The position numbers were made by a program, and so were the translations under genes. Below the pieces are notes generated by a model. It did no database searches. It saw nothing but the letters and a program-made list of their open reading frames with translations, and was not told where the DNA came from. Positions 8,582 to 15,888 of a stretch of DNA of 42,009 nt are shown one piece after another; positions within the stretch are counted from its first letter, which is position 1, and the number at the start of each line of letters is the position of its first letter. The stretch is from Paracoccaceae bacterium (GTDB taxonomy: Bacteria > Pseudomonadota > Alphaproteobacteria > Rhodobacterales > Rhodobacteraceae), in the NCBI GenBank assembly GCA_022448925.1, contig JAKVCP010000017.1:1-42009 (forward strand). Reading direction: 5' to 3'.

Positions 8582-10616
8582 CTTGGTCTCCTTTGCGGAT
8601 CAAAGCATCCACGGCTATGGCATCGTCCGAGGTGCATATCAGGGGGTTCACTTCCACCTCGATACTCGTATCTGCAGTGTCGATCACATAGGCCTCGATC
8701 GCGCGGACGGCGGCCTTGATCGCCCCAAGATCTGCAGGCGGCGCCCCACGGTACCCCTTGAGGACCCTGGACAGTTTCAAACTGGACAGTGCCAGGTCGA
8801 GGTCCGCGTCACTGACCGGCAGCAGCATGTTTTGCCGATCGCGCAGGACCTCTGTCAGCACACCACCGGCAGCCAGTGTCAGCACAAATCCATGCGCGGG
8901 ATCGGCCACAACGCCGATCAACAGCTCGGCAACAGCATTTTCAACCATCTCTTCGATCAAAAAGCTCTGGCTCGCCATGTGGTTGGCGCGTGTCAAAACC
9001 TCTTGGGGCGAGGTCAGGTTCAAGGCGACAGCACCCGCCTCGGTTTTATGGGCCAGCCCCTCGCCTTTCAGAACGACCGCGCCCCCAAGGGCATCCGCAG
9101 CCGCCGCGGCCTCTTTGGCCGAGCGCGCGCGCCGTGATTTTGGAACCCGCATGCCATGTGCCGCCAAAGCGTTTTTGGCCTCTGCCTCGGGGATCACGAT
9201 CACGTCTGACCCAGCAGAGCCCGGCAACACGACCGGCAGTTGCGGCGCGCCAACAGGGGCCGAGGCAGCGCGGATCGCCGCAAGCGCATCGTCCAATCCG
9301 CACATTGGCACAATGCCATAGGCAATCAGCTGCTGGGCAACCTGTTCAGGCAATGTCTCTGGCAGCGTCGACAGCAGCGCGATATGGCCACCCTTGTTCC
9401 GTTTGGCGTGACGAGCGGACTCTATCACCGATCCCCAGTCTGTCGGATCACAGCGATCGGATCGGGGGAAATCAACAATGATCACAGTCACTCCGACCTC
9501 TGGCACCATCATGGCTCCAAAGACTGCGGCCATCGCAGGAACGTCGTTCCAGATGTAGGTATGATAATCCAGCGGGTTTGCCAGCGCGACCTTGGGCCCC
9601 AGAGATGCGCGCAGGGTCGATTTCTGGTTGTGGGACAGCGCCGGGAACCTCACTCCGATTGCGTGACCCGCATCCGCAATCAAGCTGGCCTCGCCGCCAG
9701 AGCATGACAGGGCCGAGACAGCAGCAGACGTCAGGCCGCCTGTCACATGCAACAGCTTGAGCGTCTCAACAAAGACAGGAATGCTGCTGACAGACAGAAA
9801 GCCCAACCGCGCAAGCAATGCCGTGGCCCCGGCCGCAGATCCCGCAACAGAGGCCGTGTGCGACACGGTCGCCTGTCGGGCCTGTTCAGAACGCCCAACC
9901 TTAAGCGCAACAACGCGTTTTCCAAGCCTGCGCGCCGCTTCTGCCAGGGATTCAAACGCACGGATGTCCTGGAAACCCTCAATGTGCAGCCCGATAGCGG
10001 ACACCCGGGGGTCTTTTAATAGGTGCAGGGCAATAGCGGCCATACCGAACTGTGCCTGGTTGCCGACGGTCACGATATAGGCCACCGGCAAACCACGGGT
10101 CTGCATTGTCAGATTGATTGCGATGTTAGAGCTTTGGGCCAAAATCGCGACACCCCTGTCACAGGGCAAGCCACCGTGTTGATCCGGCCAAAGCAAAGCC
10201 CGGTCGAGGTAATTGATGAACCCATAGCAATTGGGCCCCAAGATGGGCATTTCACCCGCTGCTTCCAGCAAGTGATCCTGCAAGCCGCTGCTTCCAGCCA
10301 ACTCAGCCTCAGCCTCGGCAAAGCCAGACGCGAAACAGACGGCTCCACCGGCTCCCATCTTGGCAAGATCGGCCACGACACGCACCGTGGTTTCGCGGTT
10401 CACCCCGACGAACACAGCATCCGGAGCAGCCGGAAGATCCCACACAGAGGCACGGGCCGCAACTCCTGCGATCTCTGCTCGGTTGGGATGCACCGGCCAG
10501 ATCGGGCCTTCAAAGCCCAGCTTCAGGCATTGGGCGACAACGTTCTCACACCAGGCACCGCCGCCGACAATCGCAACGCTTTTGGGGTGCAACAGCCGTT
10601 GCAACCGGTCCGGCAT
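8574..10616 (-). CDS. ADP-forming acyl-CoA synthetase (CoA-binding, succinyl-CoA-ligase-like and ATP-grasp domains)
   Basis: A 680-residue, apparently full-length ADP-forming acyl-CoA ligase. The CoA-binding domain is at about 5-130 (SVAIVGGGAW). Succinyl-CoA-synthetase-like domains follow, with the probable phosphohistidine His253 in SHTASVAGS. An ATP-grasp domain fills about 455-680 (VVLKGEGLAHKT, LAAGGVLTEV). The ATG at 10616 starts 2 bp after the stop of the upstream gene; a longer frame to 10688 lies inside that gene and is rejected. Position between an acyl-CoA dehydrogenase and caiD suggests that it activates gamma-butyrobetaine, crotonobetaine or carnitine. In E. coli that job belongs to AMP-forming CaiC and the CoA-transferase CaiB. 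Substrate is inferred from context only. Confidence 0.85.
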   Translation of the reverse strand: MPDRLQRLLHPKSVAIVGGGAWCENVVAQCLKLGFEGPIWPVHPNRAEIAGVAARASVWDLPAAPDAVFVGVNRETTVRVVADLAKMGAGGAVCFASGFAEAEAELAGSSGLQDHLLEAAGEMPILGPNCYGFINYLDRALLWPDQHGGLPCDRGVAILAQSSNIAINLTMQTRGLPVAYIVTVGNQAQFGMAAIALHLLKDPRVSAIGLHIEGFQDIRAFESLAEAARRLGKRVVALKVGRSEQARQATVSHTASVAGSAAGATALLARLGFLSVSSIPVFVETLKLLHVTGGLTSAAVSALSCSGGEASLIADAGHAIGVRFPALSHNQKSTLRASLGPKVALANPLDYHTYIWNDVPAMAAVFGAMMVPEVGVTVIIVDFPRSDRCDPTDWGSVIESARHAKRNKGGHIALLSTLPETLPEQVAQQLIAYGIVPMCGLDDALAAIRAASAPVGAPQLPVVLPGSAGSDVIVIPEAEAKNALAAHGMRVPKSRRARSAKEAAAAADALGGAVVLKGEGLAHKTEAGAVALNLTSPQEVLTRANHMASQSFLIEEMVENAVAELLIGVVADPAHGFVLTLAAGGVLTEVLRDRQNMLLPVSDADLDLALSSLKLSRVLKGYRGAPPADLGAIKAAVRAIEAYVIDTADTSIEVEVNPLICTSDDAIAVDALIRKGDQDD

Positions 10617-10618
10617 CT

Positions 10619-11779
10619 TTAGGCCCCCAAGGGGCGCAGCAAATCGCGGCTGATGATATGCCGCTGGATCTCGCTTGTGCCGTCCCAAATCCGTTCGACC
10701 CGTGCATCACGCCAGAAGCGCTCGATCGGGAAATCATCCATCAAGCCCATTCCACCATATATCTGCAACGTCGTATCTGTGACCCGGGCCAACATCTCTG
10801 AGGCATAAAGCTTGGCCGAAGCAATTTCGCGATTGGATGGCAGGCCTTGATCAAGCCGCCAGGCTGCAGCAAGCGTCAGCCAGTCCGCCGCATCGATCTC
10901 GGTCACCATGTCCGCAATCTGGAACCCGACACCCTGAAATTTGCCAATCGGTTGTCCGAACTGTTTACGCTCGGCGGCGTAATTCAACGCGTAATCGAAA
11001 CACCGGCGCGCCCGACCGACCGAAAAGGCCGCAACCGTCAGGCGCGTGGCGTAAAGCCACTCGTTCATCACGTCAAACCCACCATCGACATCACCAAGAA
11101 CCTGCGCATCGGGCAGTCGACATTCATCGAAATACAGAATGCAATTCTTATACCCTCTGTGACTGACCGAGGAATATCCTTCGCGTGCCTCGAACCCGGG
11201 CGTGCCACGATCGACAAGAAACGTGGTGATCCGTTTCTTGGGGCCCTTGGGGGTTTCATCAACGCCCGTAGCAACAAAAACAATAAAGAAATCAGCGTGT
11301 TCCGCGCCAGAAATGAAGTGTTTGGACCCATTGATGATCCAATCCTTGCCGTCGCGCACCGCCTGACACTTCATGCCGCGTACATCTGAACCCGCGTCAG
11401 GTTCGGTCATCGCAAGCGCATCCATGCGCTCGCCCCGCACCGCTGGCAGAAGGTAGCGTTCGCGCTGCTCGGCATCGCAGGCCATCAGGATATTCTGGGG
11501 CCTCCCAAAAAAATGGGTGAGCGCCATCGAGCCGCGCCCCAGCTCCCGTTCCACCAAGGTGAAATCAAGGTGTCCCAACCCTGGGCCGCCAACCTCTTGC
11601 GGGAAATTGCAGGCGTAAAATCCAAGATCGATGACCTTTTGCTTGATCTCTTGACCCAACTCGGGCGGCACATGGCCGGTTTTTTCAACCATGGCTTCAT
11701 GCGGGTAAATTTCATTTTCAACAAAGCTGCGAACGGTCGAGACGATCAGCTCTTGTTCATCAGTCAGTCCGAAGTGCAT
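10619..11779 (-). CDS. Acyl-CoA dehydrogenase, probable gamma-butyrobetainyl-CoA dehydrogenase
   Basis: A 386-residue flavin acyl-CoA dehydrogenase with the usual N-terminal, beta and C-terminal domains: MTEPDAGSDVRG, WIINGSKHFISG, AAERKQFGQPIGKFQG and YGGMGLMDDFPIERFWRDAR. It begins MHFGLTDEQEL, like CaiA, which starts with a similar DEQEL segment. The ATG at 11779 is chosen because AAGGA lies eight bases upstream; the ATG at 11788 would overlap the preceding gene and abut that site. By operon context it should introduce the double bond of crotonobetainyl-CoA, passing electrons to an electron-transfer flavoprotein. Asp366 (IWDGTSE) stands where MCAD-type enzymes have the catalytic Glu, and Thr245 stands at the IVD-type Glu position, so the catalytic base is uncertain. 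Confidence 0.85.
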   Translation of the reverse strand: MHFGLTDEQELIVSTVRSFVENEIYPHEAMVEKTGHVPPELGQEIKQKVIDLGFYACNFPQEVGGPGLGHLDFTLVERELGRGSMALTHFFGRPQNILMACDAEQRERYLLPAVRGERMDALAMTEPDAGSDVRGMKCQAVRDGKDWIINGSKHFISGAEHADFFIVFVATGVDETPKGPKKRITTFLVDRGTPGFEAREGYSSVSHRGYKNCILYFDECRLPDAQVLGDVDGGFDVMNEWLYATRLTVAAFSVGRARRCFDYALNYAAERKQFGQPIGKFQGVGFQIADMVTEIDAADWLTLAAAWRLDQGLPSNREIASAKLYASEMLARVTDTTLQIYGGMGLMDDFPIERFWRDARVERIWDGTSEIQRHIISRDLLRPLGA

Positions 11780-11780
11780 G

Positions 11781-13187
11781 TCAGACATCCTTGTGGGCTG
11801 CCGCCACCGCCTCGACCCGGGCCAGAACATCTGGCAGGGGCGGGCAGGATTTGCGGGTTGTCAGGTTCACGTGCAGCATGAACTGCTCGCAGGTTGCGAT
11901 GACCTCACCTTCGGGTGTGCGCATCTCATGATATGCCTTGAGCTTTTTGCCGTCGCCGATCAAGACACGCGTTGCGACGTAGAAGGCGTCTCCGGCGTGT
12001 GTTTCAGCCAGGTACTTCACATGAGTTTCAGCAGTGAAGTAGCTGTTTCCGTTGGAAATATACTCATCATCAGCGCCGACGTGGATCATCAGGGCGTCCG
12101 CTGCGTCCGAAAACACCTGCCCGTATCGGCTTTCGTTCATGTGCCCGTTGTAATCGGTCCAATCAACGGGAACCGTACGCCGGACAGTGACGAGGGGCAC
12201 TGTCTCATCAAGTGGTTTGCGCATGCTGCGCTGATGCGCATTCAGCAGCGCCCCCGCCGCTGCATCTTGCTGTTTCAAGGAGCGCAACATCGCAACAAGA
12301 TTGTTGTCACGCAGGGTTTCAAGCGCGCGGATGCCCATATGCCCTGACTGGGCGTCAGATTGCTCTACAATCAAATCCACAAGGGCATCGTTGAATTCAG
12401 GCACGTCCATCAGCTTGGTCCAGGGCCATTTGAGCGCGGGGCCAAACTGCGCCATGAAGTGTTTCATGCCAGCCTCTCCGCCGGCCACCCTGTAGGTTTC
12501 GAACAAACCCATCTGGGCCCAGCGAAGACCGAACCCATAGCGGATCGCATTATCGATTTCTTCTGTGGTTGCGATTCCATCCTTTACCAGCCACAGCGCC
12601 TCGCGCCAGACGGCCTCAAGGAAGCGGTCGGCGATATGGGCGTCGATTTCTGCGCGTACCGGCAAGGCAAACATGCCGATTTGTGTCAGAATGTCAGAGG
12701 CTTCGCTCTGAATCTTGGCTGCCGTTTTCGCAGAGGGAACCAGTTCGACCAATGGCAAAAGATAAACCGGGTTGAATGGGTGCGCCACCATGATCTGTTC
12801 AGGTCGAGCGGCGCCCTCTTGCAGTTGTGAAGGCCTGAACCCGCTGGTCGAGGACGCAAGGATGGCCGCGGGATCACACGTCGCTTGCAGAGTCTGGTAC
12901 ACCTGCTGCTTCATCTCCAACCGTTCGGGCACGCTTTCCTGGATCCAGGTTGCGCCATCGACGGCTGCCGACATCGTCTCAACAAACCGCACGGTGCCTT
13001 CTAGTGGCATGTCCCGATCATAGAGCATCGGCAAGCTGCGCCGAGCATTGGCGAGGATTTCGCCGATTTTGCGTTCCGCTTCGGGATCAGGATCGAAAAC
13101 CCTGACATCCCAGCCCATCAAGGCAAACCGTGCGGCCCAACCGCCCCCGATCACACCACCGCCAATGATTGCTGCTGTTCTTGTCAT
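11781..13187 (-). CDS. lcdH: L-carnitine dehydrogenase fused to betainyl-CoA thioesterase
   Basis: This 468-residue protein is a two-enzyme fusion. Residues 1-315 form a 3-hydroxyacyl-CoA-dehydrogenase-like NAD enzyme (IIGGGVIGGG at 7-16, SSTSG at 112-116, AHPFNP at 135-140) of the L-carnitine dehydrogenase type, oxidising carnitine to 3-dehydrocarnitine. Residues 330-468 form a 4HBT hot-dog thioesterase with the DWTDYNGHMNES motif (342-353). Such fusions are known in rhizobial carnitine dehydrogenases, and the thioesterase is linked to hydrolysis of betainyl-CoA, the product of the BKACE enzyme encoded upstream. The start codon overlaps the stop of the SDR gene as ATGA (13184-13187), so translation is probably coupled. 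Confidence 0.9.
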   Translation of the reverse strand: MTRTAAIIGGGVIGGGWAARFALMGWDVRVFDPDPEAERKIGEILANARRSLPMLYDRDMPLEGTVRFVETMSAAVDGATWIQESVPERLEMKQQVYQTLQATCDPAAILASSTSGFRPSQLQEGAARPEQIMVAHPFNPVYLLPLVELVPSAKTAAKIQSEASDILTQIGMFALPVRAEIDAHIADRFLEAVWREALWLVKDGIATTEEIDNAIRYGFGLRWAQMGLFETYRVAGGEAGMKHFMAQFGPALKWPWTKLMDVPEFNDALVDLIVEQSDAQSGHMGIRALETLRDNNLVAMLRSLKQQDAAAGALLNAHQRSMRKPLDETVPLVTVRRTVPVDWTDYNGHMNESRYGQVFSDAADALMIHVGADDEYISNGNSYFTAETHVKYLAETHAGDAFYVATRVLIGDGKKLKAYHEMRTPEGEVIATCEQFMLHVNLTTRKSCPPLPDVLARVEAVAAAHKDV

Positions 13188-13948
13188 GGGGCAAGGGTCT
13201 CCGTATGACCATCGATGGCCAGCGCCTGGCCTGAAATGCGGCGCCCCGCCGGAGACGCCAGGAAATGAATGCTGTTTGCGATGTCCTGTGCATCGACCCA
13301 GGTCCGTAATGAAACACCCCGCACGTACAGATCGCGGACTTCAGCCTCGGACAGCCCATGCGCTGCAGCCTCTTTTGCCACCACACGATCCATTCGAGGC
13401 CCTTCGACAGCGCCGGGGCAAATCGCATTGACGCGGATGCCCTCGGGGCCCAGCTCCATCGCCAGCGTTTTCATCAGGCCGATGATCGCCCATTTCGCCG
13501 AGGCATAGGGAGAGCGCATCGGATAGCCGTAGAGCCCAGCCGTCGACGATGTCAGCGTGATCAGCCCCGCGCGTTGTTGCTTCATGATCCGAGCGGCCCA
13601 CCGACAGGTCAGAAAAGCACCGTGGACACTGGTGGCAATGCAGGCTTGCCACGCTTGATAGTCAAGCGTTTCGATCGCACCAGCAGGCCCACCGGTTCCG
13701 GCATTTGCGCAGACCACGTCAACACCGCCCCACGCAGTTTCGGCCTGCGCAAGAAAAACCTCCATCGCGCTTTCATCTGTCACGTCCGCCACCACAGCAA
13801 GCGCTTCAGGATGGTCGGACCTGAACGACGCGACCGCTGCAGGATCAGAATCACAGATCGCCAGACGCGCGCCCTCTTTGGCGAACTTGTCAGCGATTGC
13901 GCGTCCAATCCCCGCTGCGCCGCCAGTGATGAGCACCTTTTGCGTCAT
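13184..13948 (-). CDS. Short-chain dehydrogenase/reductase in the carnitine operon
   Basis: A classical 254-residue SDR: ITGGAAGIG cofactor loop at residues 7-15, CANAG, catalytic Ser in LTSSTAG, YASAK (Tyr and Lys), and a C-terminal SGQALAIDG segment. The Asp in CDSDP after the second strand suggests NAD rather than NADP. It sits between the BKACE and L-carnitine dehydrogenase genes, 2 bp after the former and overlapping the latter by 4 bp. D-carnitine dehydrogenases are SDRs that give the same 3-dehydrocarnitine, so one attractive role is letting both enantiomers enter the pathway. A 3-hydroxybutyrate-type dehydrogenase acting on the acetoacetate released by BKACE is the main alternative. 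Confidence 0.88.
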   Translation of the reverse strand: MTQKVLITGGAAGIGRAIADKFAKEGARLAICDSDPAAVASFRSDHPEALAVVADVTDESAMEVFLAQAETAWGGVDVVCANAGTGGPAGAIETLDYQAWQACIATSVHGAFLTCRWAARIMKQQRAGLITLTSSTAGLYGYPMRSPYASAKWAIIGLMKTLAMELGPEGIRVNAICPGAVEGPRMDRVVAKEAAAHGLSEAEVRDLYVRGVSLRTWVDAQDIANSIHFLASPAGRRISGQALAIDGHTETLAP

Positions 13949-13950
13949 GA

Positions 13951-14871
13951 TCAGACCTCCGTTGACACGGGTGCACGCTTGGTCAAGCCAAGCGTCTTGC
14001 GGACCTCATCCGGGCCGATGATCCGCGCGCCCATGCCCTCGACCACAGAAACGGCGCGCTCTACCAACTGCGCATTGGTGGCCAGAACGCCTTTCTCAAG
14101 CCAAAGATTGTCTTCAAGTCCGACCCGCACATTTCCACCCGCCAGCACCGCCGCAGCGGCATAGGCCATCTGATTGCGCCCCAAGGAAAACGCGCTGAAT
14201 GTCCAATGATCCGGGACATTGTTGACCATCGCCATAAAGGTATTCAAGTCATCCGGAGCGCCCCAGGGCACCCCCATGCACAGCTGAACAAGAGCGGGAT
14301 CTTTCAGGACACCTTCGGCGACCAACTGTTTTGCAAACCACAAATGACCGGTATCAAAAGCTTCTATCTCGGGCATCACGCCAAGGTCTGTCATCATCTG
14401 GCCCATCGACCGCAACATGCCTGGCGTGTTTGTCATGACATAGTCGGCTTCGGCAAAATTCATGGTGCCACAATCAAGCGTGCACAGCTCGGGCAGGCAT
14501 TCGGCGATATGGGCCATGCGCTCGGTCGCACCAACCATGTCAGTGCCAGCGACTGTCGGCAAAGGAGATTCGACACCGCCAAACACAATGTCTCCGCCCA
14601 TGCCCGCCGTCAGGTTGAGCACCACGTCAACATCGGCTGCCCGAATGCGGTCTGTCACCTCACGGTATAGGTCAAGGCGTCGCGATGGAGTGCCTGTATC
14701 GGGATCGCGGACGTGGCAATGCACGACAGCCGCGCCAGCTTTTGCCGCATCGATGGCACTGTTTGCAATTTGCTCTGGGCTGCGGGGCACATGGGGACTC
14801 CGATCCTGTGTCCCGCCGGATCCGGTTACAGCGCAGGTGATAAAGACATCGCGATTCATGGCGAGCGGCAT
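13951..14871 (-). CDS. Beta-keto acid cleavage enzyme (BKACE), probable 3-dehydrocarnitine:acetyl-CoA cleavage
   Basis: This 306-residue protein belongs to the 3-keto-5-aminohexanoate cleavage (DUF849/BKACE) family, a zinc-dependent TIM barrel. Visible motifs are ITCAVTGSGG, zinc ligands His51 and His53 in HCHVRDPDTG, and Glu253 in VGLEDNLW. In carnitine catabolism a BKACE condenses 3-dehydrocarnitine with acetyl-CoA to give betainyl-CoA and acetoacetate. Linkage to the dehydrogenase-thioesterase fusion supports that role. The ATG at 14871 follows a GGAGG site by five bases; an upstream ATG in frame at 14949 has no ribosome site. It is the first gene of the leftward operon, and its upstream region holds the tandem repeat at 14923-14959. 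Confidence 0.88.
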   Translation of the reverse strand: MPLAMNRDVFITCAVTGSGGTQDRSPHVPRSPEQIANSAIDAAKAGAAVVHCHVRDPDTGTPSRRLDLYREVTDRIRAADVDVVLNLTAGMGGDIVFGGVESPLPTVAGTDMVGATERMAHIAECLPELCTLDCGTMNFAEADYVMTNTPGMLRSMGQMMTDLGVMPEIEAFDTGHLWFAKQLVAEGVLKDPALVQLCMGVPWGAPDDLNTFMAMVNNVPDHWTFSAFSLGRNQMAYAAAAVLAGGNVRVGLEDNLWLEKGVLATNAQLVERAVSVVEGMGARIIGPDEVRKTLGLTKRAPVSTEV

Positions 14872-14922
14872 GGTGTCCTCCGAATGTGTTTGCGTCAGAG
14901 TGGCACTCGACAGGCACATGAC

Positions 14923-14959
14923 CATGCACATAAAGTCAACTTCATGCACTTTTGGTCAA
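14923..14959. promoter_or_regulatory. Tandem direct-repeat operator for the carnitine regulator
   Basis: Two copies of a CATGCAC-N5-GTCAA pattern lie at 14923-14939 and 14943-14959, exactly 20 bp apart and identical at 13 of 17 positions. Direct repeats two helical turns apart are the usual binding mode of AraC-family regulators. On the leftward strand each copy begins TTGAC, so the proximal copy can serve as the -35 element of the operon starting at 14871, without a good -10. The distal copy covers the start codon of the regulator gene, suggesting autoregulation. Confidence 0.6.
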
Positions 14960-15888
14960 ACACACACGCTGCACCGCAGAAGATAGGTATTCTTCTGTTC
15001 GATCGCTTTTCAAATCTGTGCCTTGCAAATTGCCTCGAGCCGATGCGCGCGGCCAATATGTTCGCCGGGCGTCGTATATATGCCTGGCAGTTTCTGACCC
15101 TAGACGGCGCATTGGTGCGCTCTTCATCCGATTTGCCAGTGATGCCAGACGCATCGCTGGACAGGATGCCCCAAAGTGACGCCCTGATCGTGCTTGTCAG
15201 TTATGATCACATTCGCCATGACACGGCCAAAACCCGGCGCATGCTGCGCGCGGCGGCCCGCAAAACGCGGGTGATGATCGGGTTTGACAGTGCGGCCTGG
15301 CTTATGGCATCCGCAGGACTGCTTGATGGCTATCGTGCGACGCTCCACCGTGACATATCAGAAGATTTTTCTGAACGTTTTCATGAAGTTGAGCTGCAGG
15401 ATTCACGTTACGTCATTGATCGAAACCGGATCACCTGCGCTGGTGCAATGGCAGCTTTTGGACTGATGCATGACCTTATCGGCAGTCATCTTGGGCAGTC
15501 CATCGCAACAGATATTGAAGCGCTGTTTCTGGCCAGCGATGCGCTTGCGCAACAGGATGTGACTGCCAAGGACCCAATCGTCATGCGCGCACTTAGCGAA
15601 ATGCGCGCGACACTTGAAACGCCTTTGCTGATGCATCAGTTGGCGCGGCGCGTGGGCACATCGCCCAAGACACTGGCCCGCCGGTTTGAGACGGCGTTGG
15701 GGACGTCGCCCGGCCGAACATATCAACACATCCGCCTGAGCGCGGCCCATCAGATGCTGGTGGGCAGCACCACGAGCATTGCGGAAATCGCAGTCCGGTG
15801 CGGCTACGAAAACCCCAGCGCCCTAACCCGGGCCTTCAAGGCCCGGTTCGGTGTTCCGCCCAGCACTCTTCGACGATCAGGCGTTTGA
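14944..15888 (+). CDS. GlxA-family AraC-type transcriptional regulator of the carnitine operon
   Basis: A 314-residue regulator. An N-terminal DJ-1/PfpI-like amidotransferase-fold domain covers about residues 12-185 (IGILLFDRFSNLCLANCLEP). A C-terminal AraC double helix-turn-helix lies at about 220-312 (LARRVGTSPKTLARRF, IAEIAVRCGYENPSALTRAF). GlxA-type regulators such as CdhR control carnitine dehydrogenase genes in other bacteria, and the divergent placement fits activation of the operon. The ATG at 14944 is preferred because the GlxA fold starts right after it, although no Shine-Dalgarno is visible and the operator overlaps it. An in-frame ATG at 14884 is an alternative. The 3' end overlaps the convergent gnd by 12 bp. 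Confidence 0.87.
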   Translation: MHFWSNTHAAPQKIGILLFDRFSNLCLANCLEPMRAANMFAGRRIYAWQFLTLDGALVRSSSDLPVMPDASLDRMPQSDALIVLVSYDHIRHDTAKTRRMLRAAARKTRVMIGFDSAAWLMASAGLLDGYRATLHRDISEDFSERFHEVELQDSRYVIDRNRITCAGAMAAFGLMHDLIGSHLGQSIATDIEALFLASDALAQQDVTAKDPIVMRALSEMRATLETPLLMHQLARRVGTSPKTLARRFETALGTSPGRTYQHIRLSAAHQMLVGSTTSIAEIAVRCGYENPSALTRAFKARFGVPPSTLRRSGV

